From contig QANT01002001.1 in assembly GCA_003254885.1 (NCBI GenBank), positions 49,615-113,614 on the forward strand: a DNA stretch of 64,000 bases. Direction: 5' to 3'. Made by a program: the position numbers and the translations under genes. Shown here one piece after another: positions 11,853 to 23,579 of this stretch. Under the pieces are notes generated by a model that worked only from the letters and a program-made list of their open reading frames with translations, was not told where the DNA came from and ran no database searches. This DNA comes from Purshia tridentata. Its lineage: Eukaryota > Streptophyta > Magnoliopsida > Rosales > Rosaceae. Within the stretch, counting starts at the first letter, position 1; each line of letters begins with the position of its first letter.

Positions 11853-14221
11853 ATGGTTAAAGAAATAGAATATGAAACCTTGCACTTTGATCTGAATACG
11901 GGAGCTAAGATTCCCTCTGTTGGTCTTGGAACGTGGAAGGCTGAACCGGGTGAGGTCGGTCAAGCTATCATTGCTGCAGTCAAGGTTCATTCTCAATATA
12001 TACTCATGGTTCCTCTGAAGTTTAAATTAAATAACAATATCGCACATCACAATATGAATCATTAATCAGGTGGAATCATTTCTGAACGATCGGTTCTTAT
12101 TCACAACATAACATACCATATATATTTGCAAGAGAACATTACCCAAGCCTCTGTTTAGGAGGGACAAATTATGCTCAACAAGTGTTTCTGGTTGTGCAGA
12201 ACGGCTATAGGCATATTGACTGTGCATCAGTCTATGGTAATGAACAAGAGGTAATATTTTTGTCATTTCAGAAGACCATCTTAGTTTTTTCAATTCCTTT
12301 TTGTTATGCCCATTATGATGGTTTCTTGTGTTTGTGCATGTTTGCTTGTTGTTTTGGTGAATCGAGCAGGTAGGGGTGGCACTGAAGCAACTATTTTCCA
12401 CTGGGGTATTGCAGCGTAGTGAAATGTTTGTCACATCTAGGCTATGGTATGTGTTCTCATTCTATTTCTCTTCTTTAATTGAGTCTACTATTGCTAAATA
12501 TTCCCAATTACGTTATTCACAACTATGGATGTTAAAAATGTCTGGGCCCAAACCCAAAAAGCAATAAGGCCCAGTCCGAAATAACGGTATGAAAGCCCCT
12601 AATAACGCAAGTAAAACCCGAAAGGCAAAGTATAAACTCAAGCCTAGAACAAAGGATAACCCCCCTCTTTAATTGGAATAATAGCTCATTTATCACTACT
12701 AAACCGCCCACGAAAAACACCCATAACCAGGCTCATTAAGAAGGTTTAATGAAAGAGAAATAAAGATGCGAAAGTAAAGGACAACAAAAAAAACCATTTT
12801 TGTTATAAAAAGGTAGTATACCTCCATGCAAGGAGAGGATCGATACTAAGAAAATATTTGGAAACATACTGAATCTTCACTACTTTTGGCATCGGAGTGT
12901 CTTTACAAGTACACCACCCCCCGCTCTTGTAGACGACGATTGAAGATGGAATTTGGCTTCTCAAGATGATCATAAACAATTTTTGTTGACCAATTATCAT
13001 TATTGGAGATTTTTGGCATCAACAACAACTTTATGAAACTGATATCTAGAGATGGATTTTTTTTATTTTTTATAATAATATATAGAGTTAAATTGGAAAC
13101 CAAGATTGGGCTTGAGCAGTATCATCATAGAAGCTTATATTACTTGTTCTGACTCTTTGTGACATCTATAGGTGCAGTGACCATGCACCAGAAGATGTCT
13201 CCAAGGCACTGAGCAAGACATTAGAAGACCTGCAGCTTGACTACATTGATCTATATCTTGTATGTATCTCCTACTTTCTAAGAAACCTTGAGATTTTGTT
13301 AGACGACTAGCCTTTTGTTCCTGCACCCGGAACTGTGATAATGAAGAATTTGGAATGGTTTTGGGACATGATCACTTCGTACAGATACACTGGCCACTTC
13401 GTACAAAGCTCGGATCAAGAGGTTTGGCTCCAGAAGTCATGGCTCCCTTGTGCCTTTCAGAGACATGGAATGCAATGGAGGGTTTGTATGCATCCGGTCA
13501 GGCACGTGCAATAGGGGTGAGCAATTTCTCAACTAAGAAGCTGCAAGACCTCCTCTCTTATGCCAAAGTTCCACCAGCAGTAAATCAAGTGGAATGTCAC
13601 CCTGTCTGGCAACAATCTGCTCTTCACAATTTGTGCAAATCAGCTGGCATTCATCTATCGGTAACCTCTACATACCAACTTCACCATCCATTTTGATCTT
13701 CAGCAGACTGACGATGAGGCTATAGCTTGTTTATGTGACATGAGCCAAAACTCCTTCTTTCAGGCATATTCTCCTTTGGGTTCTCCAGGGTCCTGGATAA
13801 AGGGGGAGGTCTTGAAGGAACCAGTATTGGTTGAAGTTGCTGAAAAACTTAACAAGTCACTGGCACAAGTAGCTCTTCGTTGGGGCATTCAGAGTGGACA
13901 CAGTGTCCTTCCAAAGAGTGTAACTCAATCTAGGATCAAAGAAAATTTAAGCTTATTTGATTGGTCCATCACTCCAGAGCTCTTCTCAAAATTCTTAGGA
14001 ATCCACCAGGTACATCTATATATATATGTGCCCCCGAATACATCCATCAACGCCAGCGTGCATATTTTCAACCATACATATTATCACATAAAAATTGCCT
14101 ACTCATCACATTGTCTTGCGGGTCTGCAATACAGCAAAGGCTCCTCCGCTGGGATTTTGCTGTCCACGAGACATGTAGTCCTTATAAAAGCGTTCAAGAA
14201 TTGTGGGATGGAGAAATATGA
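11853..14221 (+). CDS. AKR4C-like aldo-keto reductase with Arg in place of the catalytic Lys (gene 4)
   Basis: Seven exons, 11853-11984, 12200-12250, 12370-12446, 13172-13259, 13385-13660, 13764-14009 and 14135-14221, encode 318 residues in one open frame. The N-terminus is [19 protein letters not shown], four residues longer than in its neighbours. Three of four tetrad residues are present: Asp51, Tyr56 ([11 protein letters not shown]) and His118 (IHWPL). The fourth, Lys, is Arg85 (VTSRLW, codon AGG). The cofactor motif [12 protein letters not shown] and C-terminal ELWDGEI are intact. The gene is more diverged than genes 1-3 (for example [18 protein letters not shown]). Intron 3 is long (about 725 bp) and holds repeat-like sequence. 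All introns are GT-AG. An open frame with conserved splice sites argues for a functional protein, but known AKR enzymology predicts weak or changed reductase activity. Confidence 0.9.
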
Positions 14222-15783
14222 GACGTTGATCAAGCCCTCTTTTATTATTCAATTTGATCCAGAGAAGTTTGTCATTTTTCATGTGTTCTCTACCACAAGA
14301 AATTGTATTTTTCCTGTGCTTTTAGCTTTTCTTAAACCAGTCAACTTTGTAAAACTACAATCTGCCTTTATAATTGCAAGTTAATATCAGTAAAACTGAA
14401 ATATATGAACCCCATTACACCTTCCTATACCCTAACCCCTTGAAGAAATGATTAAATAAAATGCACCTAATTCTTGTTTCATCAACATTTTTCCAACCTG
14501 TGCAGATTCTTTAATCAAGGGGTTAGCCTTGTATAAATGCTTGCCTCTAATAGTCTAATTAATCCTTCACACCATATTATGGCAAGCTTTTTTGGCTTTG
14601 ACTGATAAGTTAGGTTTCCCACATCTAAATATGATGCCATTAACTTAAAAGAGAAAATAAAAAATCAGATGCAATTAATTGATCCGAAAATCCATTAAGA
14701 TTTCTTAACAGGGGAATTTAACAACTAGGCTGCCCCTAAAGTTTTATAAGTCCTAGGTTGACGTAGAACAGTTGGCAGTGAGGTTCGAAGAGCAGTTGGA
14801 GTGCCAAAACTCACGAAAAGGCAAAAACTGAATTTTACTGTTTATTCGGAGGGGTTTTTGAGTCTGAATATGGTCTATTTGTATATCAAATCGAAGGAAA
14901 TCGCGCGACGATTACAACTAACTGCTAATGCTGTGACTAATAGGCTTTTTCGGCCATCCGAGGTCGTTTAGGGCCTCAAAACAGCGTTTAAAGTTTTGAA
15001 GTATTTTATTTAATTTTGTATTTATTTTATTTGGGTTCCTTTTGGCCCATGGGCCTTATTTATGTGGTTGTTTTGACCTAGGGTTTCCAAAAACGTATTT
15101 AAGGATTTTGTTAAGTTGTCTTGGTACTTTTGACAATTTTCCAATAAACTTGAGTTTTCTCAACCTTCCTGGTGGATTTCAGAATTTTATCTTAGCTAGG
15201 ATTACGCTGGTAATTCCTTTATTTATTTCCGCTACGTCATAGGTGAAAAATTAACAAAAACCAAGAAACCGAAGTTATAATGCTGAGAAAAGAGTCGCCT
15301 CAAATCCACCTCATGATCCTTAACTCAAATGGCATGGATGAGTGGGATGAGAATAGAGATTCTAAGTTCAGACCTCCATAATTTTGTACTTATACCTAAC
15401 ACGGTCCATTTCATGTTTGTTCCGTGATGAGCCATATATCTCAGCCCATTGTGTTTTGGTTGTGTTGACATGATCTGCATGCATATTAGCATGTAGCTAG
15501 GTCACAGTTTGAAGCTCAAGGGTGATTAAGGGGTCGAGAAAAGGATAAAAAACTCATTCATGATTCATCATTAAAAGGATGATTACACGAGGCCCCTTGA
15601 ATAATCCAGGCAAGCAAAATCTGGCAAGGGGATAAAGAAGGATTTGTATGGCAATACAATACATAGAATCTGTGAAGCAGTCGCACTCTTACACTAATTG
15701 AACAATAAATAGAAATTGAAGCTACGCATGACAAGGTTAATATATGTAAGTTATGTTCTACAAAGCTTTTCCTCTCACAAGAT
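14222..15783. other. Spacer between AKR gene 4 and the P5CS 3' end, with possible retroelement debris
   Basis: The two genes converge here. The part at about 14740-15241 is GC-richer and reads like plant retrotransposon LTR or leader sequence (TTTGGCCCATGGGCC, then CCTAGGGTTTCC and TATTTAAGG), but I find no LTR ends or target duplication. The rest shows no gene. Confidence 0.35.
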
Positions 15784-18700
15784 TTAAGAATTATTAAGTA
15801 GATCTTTGTGGGTGTAATCAACCCCTCTATCACCTTCGACAATCTGCCCATTTCCTCTCAAAATCCTGCATTCGATACAAAGAGGAAGCATGATCATACA
15901 AAAAAGCAACAAGGTTGGATGCCCGAGACTTCACATCATCAAGGAATATTCCATGTGTTAGTAATGATATCTTTTAAGATATCCAACATGTTATGTTTTC
16001 AAACTGTGAATGATTGCACATTCAAATATCTTATGCATAATCAATGTTTCTGATTCAGTCTGACAACATAACATGTTGCTGTCTTGGAAGAGAAAACTCA
16101 CCGTCATATGTAACTTAATAAATTAGGGTTATACTGCAAGACTTATCAATGATTCAGTAAGCAAAATTTTCAATTCTAGGAATACTAACCACTATAAACA
16201 AATAGAAATGAAAAAAAGTAATGCAGGTAAGGCAGAATTGCTATACCATCTTGTTGTTAACAATCCTTCAACTCCTACGGGACCTCGAGCATGAATCCTG
16301 CTCGTACTTATCCCAACCTGTTCCGGCCACCCAACCAGTGAGAATGAGAGGAAAAGAAAATTTTGGTAGTCAAGGCCAGAACTATTCAGAGATCACTTAC
16401 CTCTGCTCCAAGACCAAAGCGTGCTCCATCGCAGAATCGAGTACTTGCATTATGAAATACTGCAGCGCTGTTAATGTAAATAGCATAGCCATCAAGAGGT
16501 GCAAAATTTGAAAATTATCCATATAACCGTTAATTTATGTGGCCCTATGATTAGAAAAATAGCACTCCTAGGTACAAATACATTAAAGCCTTTTTAAGGA
16601 GAAGATTGGCATCTCTTGAATCCTCAAAAGAGAATTTCAGATATTAATTCAGTTAGCTATTATTTAATAGTTATGTGACTTTGAAGGCAATTTCTTCTCC
16701 ATCTCCTGGAACACAAATTGGCATCAGCCCAACCCAATTGACACCAGATGCACAGTATCTTCTACTGGAAATAATCAGATTCTGATGATCAAGGGGCATA
16801 GCAATTGGTGACAATATAGATGATATGGTAATGGTAACTGGTGTTGCTGCTCTGCTGGAGTTTATTGAAAAGATGTTTTATGACGTACTCACCACCCAAA
16901 CTCATATTTGAAGTAAAAAATTGTATATGAAATTGGTCCTAAAATGGTGGATGCAATGATATTCTTTTGCGCAAGAAAATATGGCTTGTGAAGCTAATGA
17001 AGCATGCTTACCTGTCGAGTTGACCTAGGAAAATCTCAGCAACTTCATGATCTTCTGTGACAATGCAATCAGTATGAGCACTGCACAAAAGGGGTGAGGA
17101 GAGAGGGAGGAGAGAGAAGGCAAGTTAGAGAAATCAATTGAAAAGAAAATTTGTACAGAAAGGGGAAAAAAGATATGAAATATGAAATATGAGAAATGTG
17201 TATACCTTCCATGTTGATGAATGTGGTCAACTGCAGAATACACATCATCAACGATTTCAACTGTGCAAGCCATTGAACTGTACTCATGATGAAATGAGCT
17301 CGTCTCTGGAATATCTAACAAAGCTGATGCCCTTGGTCCACCATATAAACTAACACCTGCAACCAAGAAATTTGGTTAAGCAAAAATGTAAATAGATTTT
17401 CCCCATAGGAACAGAAATATAGTTCCCAAGTCATAATATAAACAAACACAAATGTAGTTCCCGCTTCATGAACATACATTCATCACATTCTTATGCACTG
17501 AAAGTTCTTTCTCAAATGTAACTAGCTACAGACTTGACTGTAGTCTGTAGTTTGGCCACAACTCATAATTTTCTACCAAAGTTTCAACTCAACCAGTTCT
17601 TTTTCTTCTTTCACCAAATTAATGCCAAGTTTGGGCTTGCACTTCTTGATTGAGAGCAGATCTTACAATCATACTTTCAAACAAAGAAGTTAGTAAATCT
17701 ACAAGCTGTAGTACTCCACTATTTCCCAAGATTCCACTTGTGCCCCAATGTCCTCAATCTACTGATCACAACATTCAATTTTAGAATAATCTTTAATCAG
17801 AACATCCCCTATAATGGTTAATACTGAAATACTCCTGCCTGTTGAATTTTAGGCAAAAGTTAACAAATTAATAACTAAAAAGAAAGGTCATGCCACCAAG
17901 GTCTGGCATCATGTATCCTGGTTTGTTGTGACTCATTACACACCAAAATAATCAGATTCGTGAGAACTAAATAGGGAATATTCTTAGAACATTGTTTAGG
18001 TTATTCAATAGATACATTATATAAATTTTGCAACACCTTGTTGAGAGATAAAACATTCACACAGTGTCATACCTAATTCTTGGAGTCCTGCAATTATCTT
18101 ACTAAATCCACCATCATTAATCAAATCCTTGTGTACAAGAAGTGTTTCCTGGGACAAGGTTGTAATATGTCAAGACATGCAATACAGTGAATTCTAAAGT
18201 CGCATGCATATGCATTGGCAAGTAAGATCTATAAAGTATAATCCTCTGGTAGTTAGATACAGATAAATGGACATGGTCAGTCATGGATAGCAAAAAGTGA
18301 AATTACCATTGCATTACAGGCAGCGGGATAATCTGCCTTTGCATCCAGAACAATGCTCTTTGCCTTATCCATATTAGCTGACTTATCGACATAAACATGA
18401 CAAATCCCATCTGCACATCAAAAGCAGCAAATTTACTAGAAACTCTTGTCTGTAATGGTAAGGTATACATTGCCTATGCTATCTCTCTTACCAGCATGAC
18501 CAAGAACAGGTATCTTAGTTGAATCCTTAATTTGAGAAACAAGCTTATTACTGCCTCTAGGGATGACAAGATCTATCACATCATCAAGCTGCAACATAAT
18601 AAATTTGTTAAAATTCATCATATCAAAAAACCATAAACAATTTAAAATTTATGTGCCCACTTTGAGCAGATCAGGAATCTCCTCTCTTGTAGTCACAAGT

Positions 18701-21700
18701 CCAATAAGTTTGCCACCAACAGTATCTGGGATCGCTGAGGTGATGACCTGAAGGAAAAAAGAATAGTTGAACTTACCAAAAAATAACTAAAATTAGAAAC
18801 ATCTTAAAGCACAGAAAACAACACTCCAGAATTTTTTTTCATGATAATAATAAAAGACCAGAATCTAGAGCCTCAAACCTTGTGCAAGATTGCATTTGAC
18901 CGCTTGGCTTCTTTCCCACCTTTAAGCAAAAGACCATTCCGACTTTGAATTGCCAATGAAGCTATCTATTGAATTATTTAAAGAATGGTGGTCATGAAAA
19001 ATGAGGTTCAAATATCCCCAAAAAAGACCGTAAAACTGCAAATGGCATCTCAATGTTTACTTAATGGATGAGTAAAAATATCACTCATTTTGCTAATATT
19101 GATGAGCAGGTGGCCTGCGTCGCAATATTCTACATTAGAAATATCTTTTAACTTCCAGTAAATCTAATACATGTTTAGATGTTTAAGGATGCAAGAGTAT
19201 ATAATATAATGGATATTTATGTATACCTGAACAAGGGCATCAGGTCGAGACTCAAAAACAACTAAAAGAACACCCAAAGGACATGACACCTTCTCTAAGA
19301 CAAGTCCTTCTGCAAGCTGCACGCAGGAGCAGTTATCAAAAGTGTCAAAAGTGAATCCAAAAGCAAAGGGAAAACAGTATATACCAAAGAGTAAAGCTTA
19401 ATTGACATTCATTTCCATGTAACTTGAACCATAAAGCTCTTTGTAAAAAAGAAAATAATAAATTTGCTTTAGAAAACACTCCTAATCTTGTAAACATGAA
19501 AAGTCTAAACCTGTATCCTAATGTGTTCAATTATTCTGAATCAAATGAACTAGAAAGGTGTCCTGACCTCTGTTTTCTTTAGAACCTGGCCAATGGGCTC
19601 TTCCATGTCTGCAAGTTTACGTATAGATTTTGCAAGAGCAGAAATCTGTGGATACATCGAACCAAAAATAAGAAAGTGTTAGACCAAGACCAAGTGATGC
19701 AGGATTTAAAGCAAACAGTATTTCAACTACACAAGTTAAATGCATGCCTTCCCAGACTTTAGGGCCAAACGAGATATTAGTGCCTTCTCATATCCAGCGT
19801 CCTGCGCAGCGGCAATATCAGCTTCATTCTCAGCCAAAATCTTGCCTTCATTTGCCTCCAAGGCATCAGCGACGTCGAGCAAAATTTTCCTCCTATCTTT
19901 TGATTCTAGAGCCTGAAATGAAAATAATTCACATCACTTATTGAATCTCTCTACTTAACCACTTACTCTATATTCAACAAATCAAATAAACCAGAAAATT
20001 CAGAAGCTCTGAATGAAAGATTTAATCTCTAGGGCAAGTTTACCAACACTAGCAACCTCGAGCTTCACAATCAAAAGAAGAAAAAAAAAAATTATGAAGT
20101 TAATTACTCGAAGCTGTCTAGAACATTCCCGTGCTGCAACAGCCATCTCACGTGCACCTTCTTCTTTAACTAGAGTCCACAAGTGTGCATCTTGATGAAA
20201 GACGGTACCGATCCGGTCTCCACGGAGCACTTTTTTTATGTTGTCTGTGGCATAGCCACTATAATAAAATTGGAAACTGATTTAGTTACCAAGAAACAAT
20301 TTATAGTAAACTAGCAAGCTTCCTACAATATAATTAAAAACAAAAGTGGGTAAAAAATCTCTGCAACAGTTGATATATGAAACTCTTAAGTCAATGTGTG
20401 TATGTTTGCATATGAAAAATGGGCGAAAGATTAGAAATTTCAATGACTATGCCAACAAATTGCAGGTTGTGCAGCAGATGAAAATGTTAAGAAAAGACAT
20501 TTCCTCTTTAACCAACTGATTGTCATTATCAAAACAAGTACAAGATAGAATTTACCTAGTGATAACAACAGGAATTCCACCATAAGCAGCACACACAGCA
20601 GCATTGACTTTAGCAGTCATACCCCCTCTGCCAACCCTTGATTTGTCGCCAAATGTTATTTCTCCATGATGTTTCTCTTTTACATATGTATGGATTAACT
20701 TCGATTTTGGGTCATTAGGAGGACCATTATAGAGGCCCTCTACATCGCTCAACAAAACAAGAAGGTCAGCTTTTAGTTCCAGAGCCAGTAGACCTGCCAA
20801 ACTGTCGTTGTCCCAAAATATACCGGAAGAATCCTGCAAACAGAACTTACAATCAAAAGCAACGAATATTGTGAAGCAACAGATACATTAAGGTCCCGTT
20901 TGGTAACATTTTTGTTTTGGTTTTTATTTTTAATTAAAGATAGAACTAGAACAATGCGAGAATAGTGAGAACAGCAATGATAGATATGAAGGAGAAACAA
21001 TAAAATGTATATGGAATTATTCATAAAATAAAAACTAAAAGCCATAAACAATTTTAAATTTTTTTTTTTTTTTTAAGTTTTAGTTTTGTGTAATCTCCCT
21101 TAATTCTTCCTCACAGCTCTCATGACATATCTCATCCCCCTCACTCCTTTCTCTTGTATATTTTTCCCTCCTATTTTTTTAACTAAAAACTAAAAACCAA
21201 AAGCATAAATGTTACCAAACGGTCCATAAGCAATTGATGAGATTTGTTTTCCTCACGGAAAAAGGGGTGGGAGAGAGAGAAAAAACACGGATGTTGCACA
21301 ACACAAAGAACAGAACATTACAACATGGAAAGACGTGAAACATTTAGCCCATTATGGTCTAGCTTATATGCAAATATGACCTGGAGGTCCCGGACCTGGT
21401 TAAAGCCTTATACAACTAGAGATGAAGTTCCTAGTTAAACGTGATGATTATAAGAATTAGAAATAGACAACCAAGAGAAAAATTATAAGATGAGATTACT
21501 CGCAAATCCAAATGGAAAGAAAAGAAGAAATGAGATCACAACAGTGTGTGAATAACAATGCTGCAACTGCAATTTTATTTGCACTCCTGCCCTCCTGTGC
21601 GGGACTGCAAGGGGAGAGCATGAATAATGCTCCCCCAAACAAAATGTTTATCGAATTCATATTAAAAAGTACAGGAAATGATGATGGAGTTGTATACCTC

Positions 21701-23579
21701 ATATGGAGCCTTCCTAGTACTAACTGCATCATTTTCATTGAATATAGGAACAACCCTCAGTTTTAACAACGACTTCACAGTTTCAGAGAGTTGCTTTCTG
21801 AAAGCTTCATCCCTAAAAACCATATCAGTCACAAGTAGTTGAGAAGAAGTCACATCCAGCTGCATGTTAAAGAGTGCCAAATTAGCTCTTGCCCCAAGAA
21901 AAAAAAAAACGTGATATAGTACATGCAAGAGCAATAGACATAGTAAACTACATAAAGTGCTAAGGACGGAGTGAAATTGCAAACAAGAAATATCCAAATC
22001 CAAAAAAAATAGCTAAAAGTTTATTGTCTTGCCTGGCTGAACATGGCATCATAAAGAGCCATGAGACTACTCTGCCCAACAGCTGCACAGGCCTTTCCAT
22101 CAAAATCATGTTGTGGGTTTTGGAGATCAGCAAAGCTGCAAAACAGGTATAAACTTCTTTCAGGCATGCACTCTTAGTCTCTTTTGGTTTTGGTTGGTTA
22201 TTTTTGATACCCAACTGCCCACTTTTTCCTTTTGATAAGAGATAAATATTTATATCATTGTGAAAGAAAAAGATACAAACCTGCTGTTCGCCAATCTCCT
22301 GTATCTTAGCCTTTGACGGCCAAGCCCAACGGCTCCTGAAGTCACCAAAATAACCTCATAGCCCTGAGAATTTATATCTTTGAGCTGCATGTATTTCATT
22401 CAAAACATGTCATCATCAGTCGCAGTATTTCAGTATTTAAGGAGCATTATTGAAAATTAAGACCAATTAAATCGTAGTGAAATTTGCTCATACCGATTTT
22501 TTTAGTTCTTCCACTCATTCACTAAAATCAGTGCAAGAAAAAAGTGAAAATATCTACCTAGTTTTAGAAATGCTTTACATACCTGCTCACAGAGAGCACC
22601 AAGTCTGCCCAATGCTAATCTTCCATCACCACGAGTGACCACAGCTGTTCCGACCTTCAAAAATGTCATAAAGCATCCTCAATAATTGTCCCCACATATT
22701 AATTATAAAAAAAAAGGGAAAAAGTAACCAAATATTTGTTTCTGTTTTGATTAAATAAAGTAAAAGGTTTTAGAAATTATTGAGCCCAAAAACATGTGCA
22801 ACCTACTAGGATTTAGGATGGGGTTGGAGGTTTTAGCTATTAAAAAATAGGTCAACAATAATATATATATATATATATATTAAAGTAACACAAAAATACC
22901 ATCAGTAGGACAAGAAACCATAACGACACTAAACCCCATAAAGAACAGGAATATTCCGAAATTCTGAAATACCAAAGCCGATGATGATGAACAAAAACAA
23001 ACTTGATCCCATAAAATCTGGGAAAAAGTAGCCACATCTGGAACTGATTATCACTATCACGCACATTCCGCTTTTTGTGATGGTACTATGTAAATCTAAT
23101 AAAAGAATGGCATATATAATTCCACGATTTGTTGCGTTACATAATGGTGGGCCAAATTTAACACCACTTTCACAAAACCAGTGATCCAAACAAATTTTAT
23201 ATCTACAAAATAAGATTTCAATAATGAAACATCACTCTCTCTCACAAGGTTTATCCTTTTTTTTCTTTTTTTTCTGAAAAAAAGTATTCTGCAAACTGGG
23301 CTCAAGCACAAGTTTTCATTCACATCCAAAAACTATAAGATTTATAAAACAAAATGAAAATATGAAAAGTGGCTATGTGAGTACTAAATATATATACTTT
23401 TTTGGTATTGAGAACTGATCAGAAGCAATAGTATAAGTATGAACTATCAAACAATGGATTTATCTGATACAGCACCAAAAGCAAAAGAATGAATTAATGT
23501 CGTAGTATATATGTCTGACCTTAACGACGATACGCTTGACATTCTTGACAAACGCTCGCGTGGGATCTACACAGTCCAT
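15784..23579 (-). CDS. P5CS: Delta-1-pyrroline-5-carboxylate synthase (glutamate 5-kinase plus glutamyl phosphate reductase)
   Basis: Rate-limiting bifunctional enzyme of proline synthesis from glutamate, using ATP and NADPH. Twenty exons in transcript order: 23579-23520, 22654-22583, 22384-22281, 22135-22033, 21859-21698, 20833-20556, 20258-20108, 19912-19748, 19645-19568, 19316-19227, 18965-18879, 18747-18661, 18588-18492, 18410-18307, 18148-18073, 17356-17206, 17080-17012, 16467-16401, 16317-16247 and 15865-15784. The sum is 2154 nt, 717 residues, the length I recall for Arabidopsis P5CS1. The kinase half runs from [12 protein letters not shown] to about residue 300 and includes the SDVEGLY and GRGGMTAKV blocks. 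The reductase half carries the catalytic Cys543 (AACNAMETLL). Phe128 (VTDMVFRDE) matches the residue whose change in moth bean removes proline feedback, so feedback control should be intact. Introns 4 (donor 22032-22031) and 8 (19747-19746) start with GC. Intron 5 carries a MITE. Confidence 0.97.
20892..21226. mobile_element. Tourist-like MITE in intron 5 of P5CS
   Basis: About 335 bp bounded by inverted ends that share CCGTTTGGTAACATTT (left) and its complement (right, ending CCAAACGGTCC). It is flanked by TAA at 20889-20891 and 21227-21229. A 3-bp TAA/TTA target duplication is the mark of PIF/Harbinger (Tourist) insertions. The inner parts of the ends are also complementary, being rich in TTTTGGTTTTTA and its reverse. 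It has no coding capacity. The outermost three or four bases of the two ends do not match, so the exact ends are uncertain. Confidence 0.75.
22860..22880. repeat. (AT)n microsatellite in P5CS intron 1
   Basis: About ten uninterrupted AT units, in the first intron of P5CS (22655-23519). Confidence 0.85.

Noticed and set aside
12530-12790. GGGCCC-containing, purine-rich stretch in intron 3 of AKR gene 4, suggestive of a transposon
   Set aside because: No terminal repeats or target duplication could be found.
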